Assembly (NCBI GenBank): GCA_023974075.1
Contig: CM043797.1
Span: forward strand, 29,258,023-29,322,022
DNA length: 64,000 bases
Direction of reading: 5' to 3'
Origin: Chaenocephalus aceratus
Taxonomy: Eukaryota > Chordata > Actinopteri > Perciformes > Channichthyidae
A program made the translations under genes and the position numbers. Of the stretch, positions 32,566 to 43,178 are shown piece by piece (position 1 is the first letter of the stretch; each line of letters starts with the position of its first letter). The notes under the pieces were generated by a model. It did no database searches, was not told the DNA's origin, and saw only the letters and a program-made list of their open reading frames with translations.

Positions 32566-35301
32566 ATGCCTCAACGCCATCCTCAAGTCCGCACAAGACA
32601 CATGTCACATCGTTATTGTCTGAATAAACCATTTTCCGCTGACGCATCCAGGCTCCGGCCAAGGGCGCAGCCTGAAAAAATGAAAAGAAAGACAATAAAC
32701 AGTCCGTTAACCATAAATCCCCTTTTGAGAGCAGCTACGGCCTCTCTCAAAAGGCGGATAATAGACGGGTCTGTGAAGGCACCACCGCCACGCGCATGCG
32801 CAGTGCCGGTTGGGGCTTTAAGGGCACTACCGCCACGTGCGTACGCAGTGCCGGCTAGAGCTGTAAAGAACGGCCCGTCAATCCTTCCCCTTTCAAGAAC
32901 AGCTACGGCATCTCTCAAAGGACGGATTATTGACGGGTCCGTGAAGCCACCGCCACACACATGCGCAGTGCCGGCCAGGGCTTTAAGGGCACCACCAGCA
33001 CGCGCAGGCGCAGTGCTGACTGGAGCCGTGAGGGCACCACCTGCACACACATGCGCAGTACCGGCTGGAGCTGAAAAGGCACCTCCGTCACGCACATGCG
33101 CAGTGCCGGTCGGAGCCACAAGAGTGACATCTCAGCTGGCTCTAAGGAGCATACAGCAGGAGATACTCACGATGTCTGCCTGGGCTTCTCAAAACAGTTA
33201 TAATTTATCTGTTTTCACAAACCCAGTGAGAGTCAACCCACATTCTGGAGAGAAGAGTTCTCTCTCTCCCAGAAAGAAGGGTTTTATCTATAAAGCCCAC
33301 CGAGCGGAGTCAGATTACGGAGGAGAATGTCCTCGTAAAGCACCCGCTCAACATGGGCCTCATAATAAAACTAAACCCCAAACGCCACGGCTTACGGAGA
33401 GTTTTGGTGATTATGAAATGCGTAGTGGCACTACCGACTTTTCCAGTGCGGGACGCGCCTACGGGTGCAGTCCTTTCACGGAAGGTGGTCACCACGGACG
33501 CAGGTCAGACGGGCTGACAGGGGACTTACGAAGGTCGCCCGGTGAGAGGTCTCTAGAACAGAGACTTCCAGCGGGCACGCGTAAATTACCCGGAGCTTTT
33601 AGCGGTGTTCCCCACCCAAAAATGCTTCCTGCCTTCTCTCAGAGGACTTCATGTCCCCGTGAGGATAGACAACACGATATCGTGGATGAACCGCCAGGGG
33701 AGTTTACGTTGTCTCCAGTCACCACTGGCACACAAACTGATCCCTTGGAGCGGCAGACGTCTCCTCTATCTGAGAACGACACGAGTACCGGGTGTTATGC
33801 ACCTAGGGACAGAATTACTGTCAAAGGGTGCACCACTCTATGCAGACTGGACTCCTCATCCAAGGATCGAGAGTCCGCTGTGGGTGCGTTATGGCGGAGC
33901 CGCGCTAAATCTGTTCGCAAGGGGAGAAAATGCTCAATGACAGCTGTTCTCTTTAATGCACGATTTAAACGCACCGTTAGGCAGGGACGCACTCGTACAC
34001 GATTGACCTCCGGGTCCTCTGTACACGTTCCCACCCCTGGTTCTGTTCCCCTTAACTCCGGCCAGAGTGAAAGAGCAACGCCACACACGTACTCTGATGT
34101 TTCCACCCTAGCCCGCAATATACGGGCTGGTGGTGATATATCAGCTGTTGTGCGGGCAGCCGTGGCAGCCCCCACCACGCAGGGACAGATTGTCTCAGGC
34201 GGGGGGGCGATCCTTCACCCACGCCCAGAGCGCAGGGGCACTATGGGCCTGCCCCGTGAGTGGTACAATCTGAATACAGTGGGACTCCCTCAGAAGGTGA
34301 TAAACACTATTCAGAGTGCGAGAGCTTCCTCCACCAGGTCTCTTTACGACTGTAAGTGGAGGGTGTTTGAGGAGTGGTGCCTTCAAGAAGGACACATCTC
34401 TTTTCAATGTCCTGTCGGGGTGATTTTATCATTCCTACAGGACTTGATCGATAAACACAGAGCTTTCTCCACGATCAAGGTGTACCTGGCTGCTATTGCT
34501 GCATGCCATGTGGGCTTTGAGGGTAAGACGGCTAGCCAACATCCTTTGGTTTGCCGTTTTATGAAGGGAGCGCGCAGGCTCCTCCCTGTCTCCAGGTCGC
34601 TGGTGCCCTTATGGGACCTGGCAGTGGTTTTAAATGGGCTCAAAATGACCCCATTTGAACCCCTTGAAGAAGCTGACATGAAACATCTGTCACTCAAGAC
34701 AGTGCTGTTACTGGCCCTGGCATCCGCCAAGCGGGTCAGCGATATCCATGCACTGTCTGTACATCCCTCATGCACTCAGTTCGCCCCAGGGCAAACGAGA
34801 GTGTTGTTGAAACCCAACCCTGCCTTTACACCAAAGGTGGTTGGTTCGTGTACCCCGATTGACATTGAGGCATTTCCTCCGCAGCTGGTTTCCTCCGGGG
34901 AGCAGCAGCAGGATTTATTGTGTCCAGTCCGGGCTTTGCACACATATATGGACAGATCAAAAGAGCTTCGTCTTAATGACCAACTCTTCGTGTCCTGGGC
35001 TAACCCTCACAAGGGTAAGCCTGTTACTAAGCAACGACTATCCCACTGGATCGTGGAGGCGATTGCTTTGGCCTATACGAGTCAGAATCTGCAAGCACCT
35101 TTGGGTCTGCGGGCTCACTCGACTCGGGGCCTGGCTACATCCTGGGCTTTGTTCAAGGGTGTTTCCATCCAGGATATCTGTGCGGCGGCAAGCTGGTCTT
35201 CGCCACTCACTTTTGTCCGCTTTTACAGGCTGGACGTCTCCGCTCCAAGCGTGGCCCGAGCAGTGCTGGGCACCTTGTTGAGTCGGGACTCCACCTGTTA
35301 A
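32566..35301 (+). CDS. DIRS tyrosine recombinase ORF (recombinase core about 34243-35301)
   Basis: The frame is open from 32488 to 35301, directly after the gag TGA and in the same frame; the first ATG is 32566. Numbering residues from 32509, the recombinase begins about residue 579 (ATG at 34243): an N-terminal core-binding part (STRSLYDCKWRVFEEWC) and then the catalytic domain with Arg742 (AKRVSDIH), His870-x-x-Arg873 (LRAHSTRG) and Tyr906 (FVRFYRLDV). These are the R..HxxR..Y residues of the lambda-integrase superfamily. The enzyme would insert circular DIRS DNA without a target duplication. Residues before about 579 do not look like a conserved domain: they cover a tandem-repeat stretch (32740-33120) and then overlap the broken RNase H frame. 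The true start is more likely 34243 than 32566. Confidence 0.8.
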   Translation: MPQRHPQVRTRHMSHRYCLNKPFSADASRLRPRAQPEKMKRKTINSPLTINPLLRAATASLKRRIIDGSVKAPPPRACAVPVGALRALPPRAYAVPARAVKNGPSILPLSRTATASLKGRIIDGSVKPPPHTCAVPARALRAPPARAGAVLTGAVRAPPAHTCAVPAGAEKAPPSRTCAVPVGATRVTSQLALRSIQQEILTMSAWASQNSYNLSVFTNPVRVNPHSGEKSSLSPRKKGFIYKAHRAESDYGGECPRKAPAQHGPHNKTKPQTPRLTESFGDYEMRSGTTDFSSAGRAYGCSPFTEGGHHGRRSDGLTGDLRRSPGERSLEQRLPAGTRKLPGAFSGVPHPKMLPAFSQRTSCPREDRQHDIVDEPPGEFTLSPVTTGTQTDPLERQTSPLSENDTSTGCYAPRDRITVKGCTTLCRLDSSSKDRESAVGALWRSRAKSVRKGRKCSMTAVLFNARFKRTVRQGRTRTRLTSGSSVHVPTPGSVPLNSGQSERATPHTYSDVSTLARNIRAGGDISAVVRAAVAAPTTQGQIVSGGGAILHPRPERRGTMGLPREWYNLNTVGLPQKVINTIQSARASSTRSLYDCKWRVFEEWCLQEGHISFQCPVGVILSFLQDLIDKHRAFSTIKVYLAAIAACHVGFEGKTASQHPLVCRFMKGARRLLPVSRSLVPLWDLAVVLNGLKMTPFEPLEEADMKHLSLKTVLLLALASAKRVSDIHALSVHPSCTQFAPGQTRVLLKPNPAFTPKVVGSCTPIDIEAFPPQLVSSGEQQQDLLCPVRALHTYMDRSKELRLNDQLFVSWANPHKGKPVTKQRLSHWIVEAIALAYTSQNLQAPLGLRAHSTRGLATSWALFKGVSIQDICAAASWSSPLTFVRFYRLDVSAPSVARAVLGTLLSRDSTC
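32740..33125 (+). repeat. Degenerate ~48-51 bp tandem repeat in place of the DIRS RT region
   Basis: Repeated words CACATGCGCAGTGCCGG and GGCACCACC occur about seven times. A longer block containing AGCTACGGC, TCTCAAA, GGATAAT and GACGGGTC is duplicated about 150 bp apart. It encodes alanine/proline-rich CAVPAGA-type repeats in the long frame. It lies where reverse transcriptase should be, so expansion may accompany the deletion. Confidence 0.75.
33380..34240 (+). pseudogene. DIRS RNase H and connection remnant, with stops
   Basis: In the second forward frame the sequence reads KVVTTDAGQTG then a stop (expected W), later ELLAVF, FLPSLRGLHVPVRIDNT, INRQ-like MNRQGSLR, LRTTRVPGVMHLGTELLSKG and WVRYGGAALNLFARGENAQ. 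This is the DIRS RNase H pattern (TDAS.TGWG, E..A, RTDN, THVPG..N..AD.LSRG, DLFAS). The acidic residues at TDA, E and DN persist, but stops lie near 33517 and 33553 and again after ENAQ. No RT signature such as a YxDD box is found upstream. The only uninterrupted piece is 33605-33940. Confidence 0.75.
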
Positions 35302-35360
35302 ATTCTGGTTGATCGGTGATCTTCGAGATAAGCGCGTCTGGCAATACGGGAGCTACAATA

Positions 35361-35456
35361 TCCCATAGTGAGACATCGAACGGAGTGTTATGAATGAGAA
35401 CTATAGGTTACTTACGTAACCCCAGTCCTCAGAGTAACATGAAGTGAGATGTCTCA
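35361..35456. repeat. DIRS internal complementary region
   Basis: 35361-35402 (TCCCATAGTGAGACATCG and following) is complementary to the first ~40 bases of the left end. 35403-35456 (GGTTACTTACGTAACCCCAG and following) is complementary to the extreme right end. In DIRS replication this region is thought to template joining of the ends into a circle. Confidence 0.88.
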
Positions 35457-35479
35457 CCAGACGGCCCTCCTTGCTATGG

Positions 35480-35700
35480 TGAAGCGAGAAGAGGTGCTTA
35501 TTTTGAATGACGCATGCGTCGTGGCGCAGGCTACTTATAGGGGGTGATTTCCCCTGACGTTGACGTCAAGAATCACCGGCCAATCAGGATTGGCGTAATG
35601 AGATTGATGCTTCTGTTTGCTCCGCGATGAGGCGCATCCCATAGTGAGACATCTCACTTCATGTTACTCCGAGGACTGGGGTTACGTAAGTAACCTATAG
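35480..35700 (-). repeat. DIRS right inverted terminal repeat
   Basis: Reverse complement of the left ITR plus an extra right-end segment ending near GTAAGTAACCTATAG. No target duplication is seen, as expected for tyrosine-recombinase insertion. The nucleotide-exact end is uncertain by one to three bases around the GTT shared with the left end. Confidence 0.88.
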
Positions 35701-36164
35701 GTTTATAGAGTGCGGTATACTAATAAATGATAATTATTTTTGTAATGGTGTGATTAGAGAACTCTAGTTGTGTATTAGGAAAAAGAGCGGATATCTGATC
35801 AAGAGGGCATACTTCCCTCACAGATGTTTCACTGCATTAAAAGAACAAATGATTGAAACTTATCGCACAGCAGATGTTTGAGCAGACTCCTGAGGAGCCA
35901 CATGAAGAAGATCGACATCGTCTTTAATGACTTAAGCCCATCAACTTGGTGTTTGGACTTTATTTTAATGCGGCTGTTAGGACTAGATTCATCTTGGCCT
36001 TCACACTGCATGCATTAAAGATTGTATGAAATTGTATTTTTACTATCCTGTGGCAATTGGTGGAAAAACGCCTTGCTGATATTGTACCCCCTGGCGTTTT
36101 GTCTTTGTGGAGGAGAATCAGGTAGTTTACTATGCAACACTACAGATTTCTTCACAACTGCTGT
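35701..36164. other. Unique noncoding DNA
   Basis: Nothing recognised between the DIRS element and the solo LTR. Confidence 0.5.
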
Positions 36165-36553
36165 TGTCACGATTCTCATGTTATGTCACGTTTGTAGTTT
36201 TGTCTGTGTTGGTGTTTTTCTTGTTTTTGGGTTTCCTGTTTTATTGTGTAAAGTGTTCACCCCCGTTTCCTGCCTGTCTGCTTTCTGTCTGTTTCCCTCC
36301 CTGATTACCCGATTGTGTTCACCTGTTGTTCTTGTGTTTCTCCTCCCCTGCCCGGCTGTTTCTCGTCGCGTGATTACCCCTCCCTGTATTTAGTCTCGTC
36401 TCTTTCTGTGTTCAGTGTTGGGTCGTTGTTTGTTGGTGACTGAGTTCACCGGTGAGTGTTCCGTGTTGTCATTCATTTTTCATTATCCTAGAAATAAAGG
36501 TTTTCTCAAAGTTATCTGCATTTGGGTCCTGCTTCCTTCACTCGACCGTGACA
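36165..36553 (+). mobile_element. Solo LTR, 389 bp
   Basis: Starts TGTCACG and ends CGTGACA (TG..CA termini in a 7-bp inverted repeat), flanked by a perfect 5-bp duplication GCTGT (36160-36164 and 36554-36558). A TATTTAG stretch near 36387, AATAAA near 36493 and the end GCATTTGGGTCCTGC match a common fish Gypsy-like LTR layout. No internal region or second LTR is nearby, so recombination between LTRs probably removed the rest. Confidence 0.85.
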
Positions 36554-36558
36554 GCTGT

Positions 36559-39500
36559 AATCTAATGTCAGCCTCTAGGTAGACACACAACAAACACTTT
36601 AATGTACCTGTGGAATGGAGATTACATCAAAGTTCCTTTTTTCCACGACTTCTAAAGATAATCTTATTTCGAACAATGGCTGCAGCATTATGTATTTTTT
36701 ACATGTGGTCACTCAGTCATCTGCCTATATGTATATACATTTGTATATGTATATATATTCAAAGGAGACATAGAAAGAGGGAGAGAATGATCTGCCAACA
36801 CGCTTTCCATGACTAACCTTAATAGCTCTGTTTTCTATTTGTAAGATGGTTATTTATCTAACGATGAATCATTTGTCCTGACGGTTTTAAAAGATTTAAC
36901 ATTTCAAAAAATGTCTTCCATATTTCTCTCCTGTGTGATATTATTTATTCTCTAACCACCTTGAACTTCAGCATTCACTATTAGCCTCCTCCCCACGTTC
37001 CATGGCTCATCTGTCATTCATCCCTGGCTTTCTAGAGCTCTGCATCCTGCATCACCTCTCCCACACCTCAAACTTGCTTGTAATTTTCCCTTTGATCTTG
37101 GCAATGTCATTTTCTCTCTATTGGTCACAACAGCATGTCTACCTCAATTGTTCAGTCTTATCATTGTCTTGTGATTGAGAGAGGATAGTCATGTGCTATT
37201 GCTCACAGCGCCTCAATAGTGAGGACACAAACAATCCCCTGCAAACATGATTGTTCCTGTAATATATATTGATGCTAATAAACAACTGAATGAAACCTAG
37301 AGCTGTAAATGAATGTATCTTTTGACTTCATCTGCTGTTATAATAATGGAGCTAGCCATACAAATTAATTTGATACTCAATACTGCTTCTCTGGTCTCTC
37401 ATCTTTTTCATACACCTCGATTTTGAGTTGCTGAGAACATTAAGAACAACTCATAAATGACTCTTCATCTCTCTTGTGATTTTTCTTTCTTATGTGTTGC
37501 TTGCTTCACATTTTACAGTTTTATCATTCCTTTCTCTGTCCCCATTTTCTTAGTGTCCCACTCAATCTCTTCTTACTGGAAATGAAATGTTCAGTTGTTG
37601 CCTTTGGCATTTTTGTTGCCTTTCTTCCCTATACTCTCTGTTTTTCTTTTCTTCATTTTACTAATGTTTTGTGCAAATAATACCATTTGCAGAAAATGGG
37701 AACTTGCTGTCATCAGTTTTGAACAGGCATGTTTCTGCTTTCTTGTGTTTACATTATAAAATAATGATTTTAATTGATTTTGTGTTAAAACAGCAAAATC
37801 AGACATTCATAGAATGAATTATTGATGCTCCATGATGGCTTGAGTGTTGCATTTTTATGCAAGGCCTCTCCTTCGTTCTTCCTCCTTAAATGTCATTCAC
37901 TCTCTCATCTTCAGAGTACTCTATCAGTATGTCCCTTCTTTAGCTCTCTAATGCCGCATCTCATTTTAAAACCTTCTTTTATGCCTTCCCCCCACCCCTC
38001 TCTCTCTCTCTCTAAGATGATAACCCTAAGGGGCTCAAGGATGGCAGCACAGTGGCCATATAGCAGTGTGGAATATAAACATACAGTATGCACATTTTCA
38101 CACACACGCATGCATGCACATTCAACTCTCCAAACACATGCATAGACACATGTGCATAGTAACAGAAGGACACATACATAAAAGCGGAATAAATAGGTCG
38201 TCGTGAAATATGGATCACACACAGACACTGAAACACATTTACAGACGCAAGAGAATAGTGCACAGCCTTGGAGTAAATTAAATAGACGCGACATGTATGA
38301 AGAACCAGAATCCATTAAGTAAATGCACAACCCTTTATCCTCACTGAACTGACATTGTAGCTCACAAAGCTGCAGTATTTAAAACATTCATTCGGGAAAC
38401 CTTTGGCTGAATCTAATGTTATCAAATTGAACAGTTCTGCAATAAAACCTATTTCTGTTCAGCTTATGAAGTGATAATTTCCTCCATAGAGGAGCAACAG
38501 CATTAGCAGGTTTTAGCCAGCACTCAAATCAAAATATGACGCAGTGAAGTGGCAAAGCAGAGCAAAGAAGGGAGGTGGCAACAAGCACTTGACAAAGCAC
38601 TGGGCATGCTCGAAAACAAAAGGCCTTTTCTTTGATTTGATCCAGTAACCGATTGGTATTATGGGTCACGACAACACATTTCCACAGGATCAAATGAACC
38701 CAGTATTGTGTTGGAGCTTCATTTACCAAAGCTGGGTAAATATTGAACAAATTATGTATTTTTCTGTTATACAAAACAAAGTCTGTGTAGGGAGGTTGTG
38801 GATTTATATCAACAACACCGGAGATAGTTGTCAGGCAACTATTCTTTTTTTATTTTACCATAAAGAATGTTTCCCCTATTAAACTTACACTTTACCAAAA
38901 TGTTACAATTATTCTTTGAATCTAGAAATGATGGTGAATATCATAAATGATCTTAACTCATGTATGTGCCAAAAGCATACCTCACCTAACTTACCATAGC
39001 ATTGTCACATCATAAAAACTGATATTTTTCTCAATAGTGATACGAGAAAGGATTTTGAAAGGCATACTGTAGAAACAAAGTTATCCTGGCAATGGAGGTG
39101 GCTGATCATAAGAAAAGTTGTATGTGTCATTATTGTAGTTTGTGTGAGCAATCATCGCATTTTACAACTTGACTTGAAGGAAATGTCAATTTGTGTTGAG
39201 GCTCTGTCAGAGACATAATTGTTTGAGGCTGGGGTGAGTGAGTGGGGTTGTTGAATTAGATTTTCTAAATGTTTGCCTTATAAAGTGCATTCTACTTTTG
39301 TACTTGTTTACTGTTCCATGACCTACCTACTTGCGTCTTACTCTAAAAATCCACCTCCTCATTTAAAGTCTGCCTCCTCTTCCCCAGTGTCACTTTCGAT
39401 CTGTCGCTCTCTCATACTGCTTCCTCTCTCACACTAATTGCCTCCCTCTGCGTCAGCCTCTTCCTTCTCTCTCTAACTCAGAGGCTGCTGACAGAGAGCT

Positions 39501-41235
39501 AACATATGTGTGCCATCACATGTCATCTGTCACATTCTGTGTTTTGGTATGCCAGCAAATATTTTCTCATGCAACGGTGAGCCTCTGGTCATTTCCTCTC
39601 ACACTCTTCACTCTTGTGGGAATCTCTTTGTCATCTTCGTCTTTGAACTTTCATCCACGGGAACTTGAACTTTGCAAGTTGAACTCAGTCTTCGACACAT
39701 TTAAGAACTACATACATGAAGTATAATTAATTCTAGCCTTACACTCAGTTCCTCTCCTCCTCTCAATGTGTTTCCATTCATTTTGCATAAATGTATGTAA
39801 CTAACAGGGAATTCAGGGCATCATCCCTGCTCTCTCGTCTTTTGTTTGATCATATTCAGAGTTGGTACTCGTGGGATTAGTATTTTTCATATAAATTAAA
39901 CTGTCATAATTCACATATGGACTGTCTATGTTCCAATTGTATGATGTTGTTTATTGCATGGCTTTTCATCCACAGTTGTCCCTCCTCTTTTGCTCTTCCT
40001 GAAGTTTCTTACATTTTCTTTACCCTTTATTTTTGTATTCATGGGGAGCTTTTTTCCTTTTTCTGCTCCAAGGGCCTACGGACAGATGACTTGTATAGAT
40101 TGCAAAGCCCCCTGAGGTAGCTTTAAATGTTCAAACTCAAACAGTCCCTCTGAATCAAATTAAAGAACTTTCACTTAGGACAAAGACCGCAAGATCACTT
40201 TCGTGTGTTGAGTTCTAACAAATCGGTAGGTAAATATTCACTTAACTGCCATTTACAGATCATACAATAATGAAAAACAGGACACTCTTGCTCTCTTTAA
40301 AACGTCAGACACACAGTTGAAAAAATAACACATCGAACAAAGAGCAGAAATATTTGACTTCTACAATATTCCTTCTTTGTTCATTCTGACAGGAGTTGGT
40401 TTCAGTCGTCTACTCTGCTCTGTATTCCTGATTTCCGGGGTGTGATCACAGTTTTAATGACTGTTATTATTTTGGTCTTTGTGCTTCTGACAATTTGAAA
40501 GAGAGGAATCTGTGTCTTTTATCTTTTTCTGAGGGAATTGACATTTTAGCCATTTTCCTCTCTCTCTCCTCATTTCTTCCCTCTCCTACACTCGACGCTG
40601 AGAAGCCACAATGCTTGTTATTAACTTTCTCATACCATTTATCTCCCTTTCGCCACCTCCATTACCTCCCCCAGCTTTCTGTCATCTACTCCTAGCTACC
40701 CGTCTCTCTCCTCCTCTTTCTCCTTCTCACACACCATTCTTCTGTCTCAGTGTCATTAGTATTCTTCCTCTCTCAGACAGCAGGTAAGTTCAGCACCCCC
40801 AAACCTCCTTCATGCGGCTCCCTCCCGATACATCACTTTACCTCCTGTTCGTTACTGCAGCATAGTTCCTATTACACCTGTCGGTACAATCATTTGAGCT
40901 TCATGATCTCAGCACTCCCAGAAAGCATTTTGACCACCAAACATGAAGGCATTTTTATTTAAATGAAGGTTGTGGAGTGACAGATTTTATGATATGTGCG
41001 GCACCGGCTGGGGACTAAGGCTGTCTGCTAGATACAGACTTTTTATAAAACAATACATCAACTGAGTTAAATACCAACAAGAAGCCTAATTTTGATTAAT
41101 GTTAACAGCAGCAGTGCCCCTGACTTGGTTAGAGTTCAATACTCTCTTAATTTGCATTATTAGCATGTGGGAAGCCATTAAGAGACCAACGATCTATCTT
41201 TGTCTTGATAGTCCTGTCTGTTTAAGGGTGTAAAG
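36559..41235. other. Unique noncoding DNA, pyrimidine-rich patches
   Basis: No gene supported. CT-rich stretches (39340-39480, 40555-40760) produce spurious antisense frames. A consensus donor CAG|GTAAGT at 40783 follows a pyrimidine tract and CAG only 7 bases earlier. Confidence 0.45.
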
Positions 41236-41550
41236 CAGTGGTGGAAGAAGTACTCAGATACTTATGTAGCAATAGCGTAAAATAACTCAAGTCCTTCATT
41301 CAAAGTCTAATATAAGTAAAAGTACAACAATATTCTTATCAAATACTTAAAGTATACTTATTAAATATAAAAAATGAATGGATTATTATTATTATTGATG
41401 CATTTATGTGTTCATCACAACTGTCAGATAAATGTAGTAAAAGTACAATAATTGCTTCCGCAATAGTGAAGCAGAAGGTAAAGTACATGTACCTTAAAAT
41501 TGTACTTAACTTCAGTACTTGAGTAAATGTACTTCATTACATTCCACCAT
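41236..41550 (+). mobile_element. hAT MITE of the CAGTGGTGGAAGAAGT family
   Basis: The left end CAGTGGTGGAAGAAGTACTC at 41236 is a very common fish hAT MITE terminus. The interior has the repeated AGTAAAAGTACAA words, and the right side reads GTACTTGAGTAAATGTACTT then TTCCACCA, close to the expected CCACCACTG. The last few bases are lost, so no duplication can be shown. Confidence 0.75.
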
Positions 41551-42683
41551 ATATAATGACACAGCATTTTGCGATAAAAAAACAACGATTTCTCTTGATG
41601 TACAACATGATTGCAGTGTCAACAAAATACGTTTTTGCTATGTTAGCAGCACAGTAGGAGCCTTGGAGAATCTTTTTTTAAATTGTGGTTTTGTGTTCTC
41701 CCTCTCAGCGAAATAACAAGCCAGCTGAGTTTAAATATAAAGGAAAGTAAATGATTGTGTTTGGCCACATATTGCTCCCTAACTGCATTGGAAACAGGCA
41801 GCATGTGTTTAGACAGACTGAGTTAAAATCTTAACCAGAAAGCTTCATTTATTTTATTCCACACGCCTTTCTGCCATATGTCTCTGTACAACTTGTAAAA
41901 CCGTTAAACGTTCACAATGAAACATGTTTGCTTGGTTTCATTCCTGTTACTGAATCTGCTTCTGCCAAATTTAGTTTGGATTGCAAATGCGAATAGCCAA
42001 TTAAGAATATTCATGTCCATTCTACTTCAGACATGTGTTAATGTTCATTAGGAACATTAAACTGGGACTCTTTGAGAGGGAGCGTGTCATAATGATAAAA
42101 TATGATTATTAAGATACTGGAGTGAGCAGTACCACAGAGATGGATTTAAGTACCTTTCCAGGTACTATATGTCGACAGTGGTTCCAGTAGAAGCACCTCA
42201 ACCATGCAGGAGGCAGTAACAAACTTCACAGGTGAGTAGTTGAGACTAAAATGAAGTCTGAGATTGAAGGTGGGTGTGGTCTGAGCAGGGGGTTGGAAGT
42301 GTGAACGTGGACATTAGACTGGCTACTCTCTTGTGATGGGTGTAATTATATTGCAGTAATTATATTGCAGTCTGACATTATTAATTATTTTTAATTTACT
42401 TTTTTTGTTGCACTTCGCAACTAATTCTATTTCACAACATGTCAAAATTGAAAACATTATTTTAGCTCCACTCTTTTACACTAGATTTCAAATGAAAATT
42501 ATTTTAAAGACTTCAAAATGTCTCAAATTGACAAACAGTTCTTCTATCTGTCCTAAAATGACTAACTGCCATATTTGAACAATGCATTAGTGTTTGATGT
42601 TGCAATAATGTTCAACATTCTGGGAAAAAAAATGTCACTATACTGTATATAAATGTTTCATTACAGTATATAAAAAAGCCTCT

Positions 42684-42685
<2 letters not shown>
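41551..42685. other. Unique noncoding DNA
   Basis: No supported gene. A possible 70-base exon (42162-42231) is described in the findings. TAATTATATTGCAG is duplicated in tandem at about 42344-42371. Confidence 0.4.

Positions 42686-42780
<95 letters not shown>
42686..42780. repeat. (TG)n microsatellite
   Basis: About 47 uninterrupted dinucleotides, then a CATGCGTGCG transition. Open frames here are artefacts. Confidence 0.98.
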
Positions 42781-42781
<1 letters not shown>

Positions 42782-42958
42782 ATGCGTGCGTGCATACGTG
42801 CACATTCATTCTCTTGTGGGTATTTGTTGTGTTTGCACATTCCTGCAGATGCTCTCTCCCATGCCCCGAGGAATTTCCTGGAGTCCCCTGTTTCCTGATC
42901 ACCTGTTATTGTCTTCCATCACAAGCTCACACACATGCATACCTTCAGTGTACCCTAA

Positions 42959-42960
<2 letters not shown>

Positions 42961-43044
<84 letters not shown>

Positions 43045-43091
43045 CACATGATGATCTATTATAAAAGGAACCCATCCCTTTCCTGATTAAA

Positions 43092-43168
<77 letters not shown>
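42961..43168. repeat. (AC)n and (GT)n inverted microsatellite pair
   Basis: (AC)n at 42961-43043 and (GT)n at 43096-43168 are separated by 52 bases, so the two tracts are complementary arms of a potential hairpin of about 70 bp. The (AC) tract has one GCGC interruption. Confidence 0.97.

Positions 43169-43169
<1 letters not shown>

Positions 43170-43178
<9 letters not shown>

Larger units (their letters stand above)
30249..35700 (+). mobile_element. DIRS-type tyrosine-recombinase retrotransposon, RT-deleted
   Basis: Inverted terminal repeats: left 30249-30441, right about 35480-35700. An internal complementary region (35361-35456) contains, joined, the reverse complement of the outer left end and of the outer right end, the hallmark of DIRS elements that replicate through a circular intermediate. 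Order: left ITR with promoter motifs, gag (30823-32487), a disturbed RT/RNase H region, tyrosine recombinase (to 35301), complementary region, right ITR. There is no methyltransferase frame. The RT catalytic core is absent and RNase H has stop codons, so this copy needs enzymes in trans. The ITRs remain nearly identical, which suggests fairly recent insertion. Confidence 0.93.

Noticed and set aside
30249..35700. Long inverted repeats as a DNA transposon or an LTR element
   Set aside because: No target duplication, plus an internal complementary region and a tyrosine recombinase, fit DIRS and not a DDE transposon or LTR element.
37911..38330. 139-residue minus-strand frame with CVCV segments
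   Set aside because: Crosses CA-rich and GA-rich simple sequence; no domain.
40768..40790. A 7-base microexon between CTCTCTCAG and GTAAGT
   Set aside because: Both signals fit consensus, but 7 bases is too short to support, and pyrimidine-rich DNA here makes chance acceptors common.
42686..43168. Several open frames of CVCVCV or THTHTH repeats
   Set aside because: They are translations of dinucleotide microsatellites; the same applies at 47740-48199, 49770-50033, 52082-52574, 53502-53708, 57043-57379 and 63220-63438.
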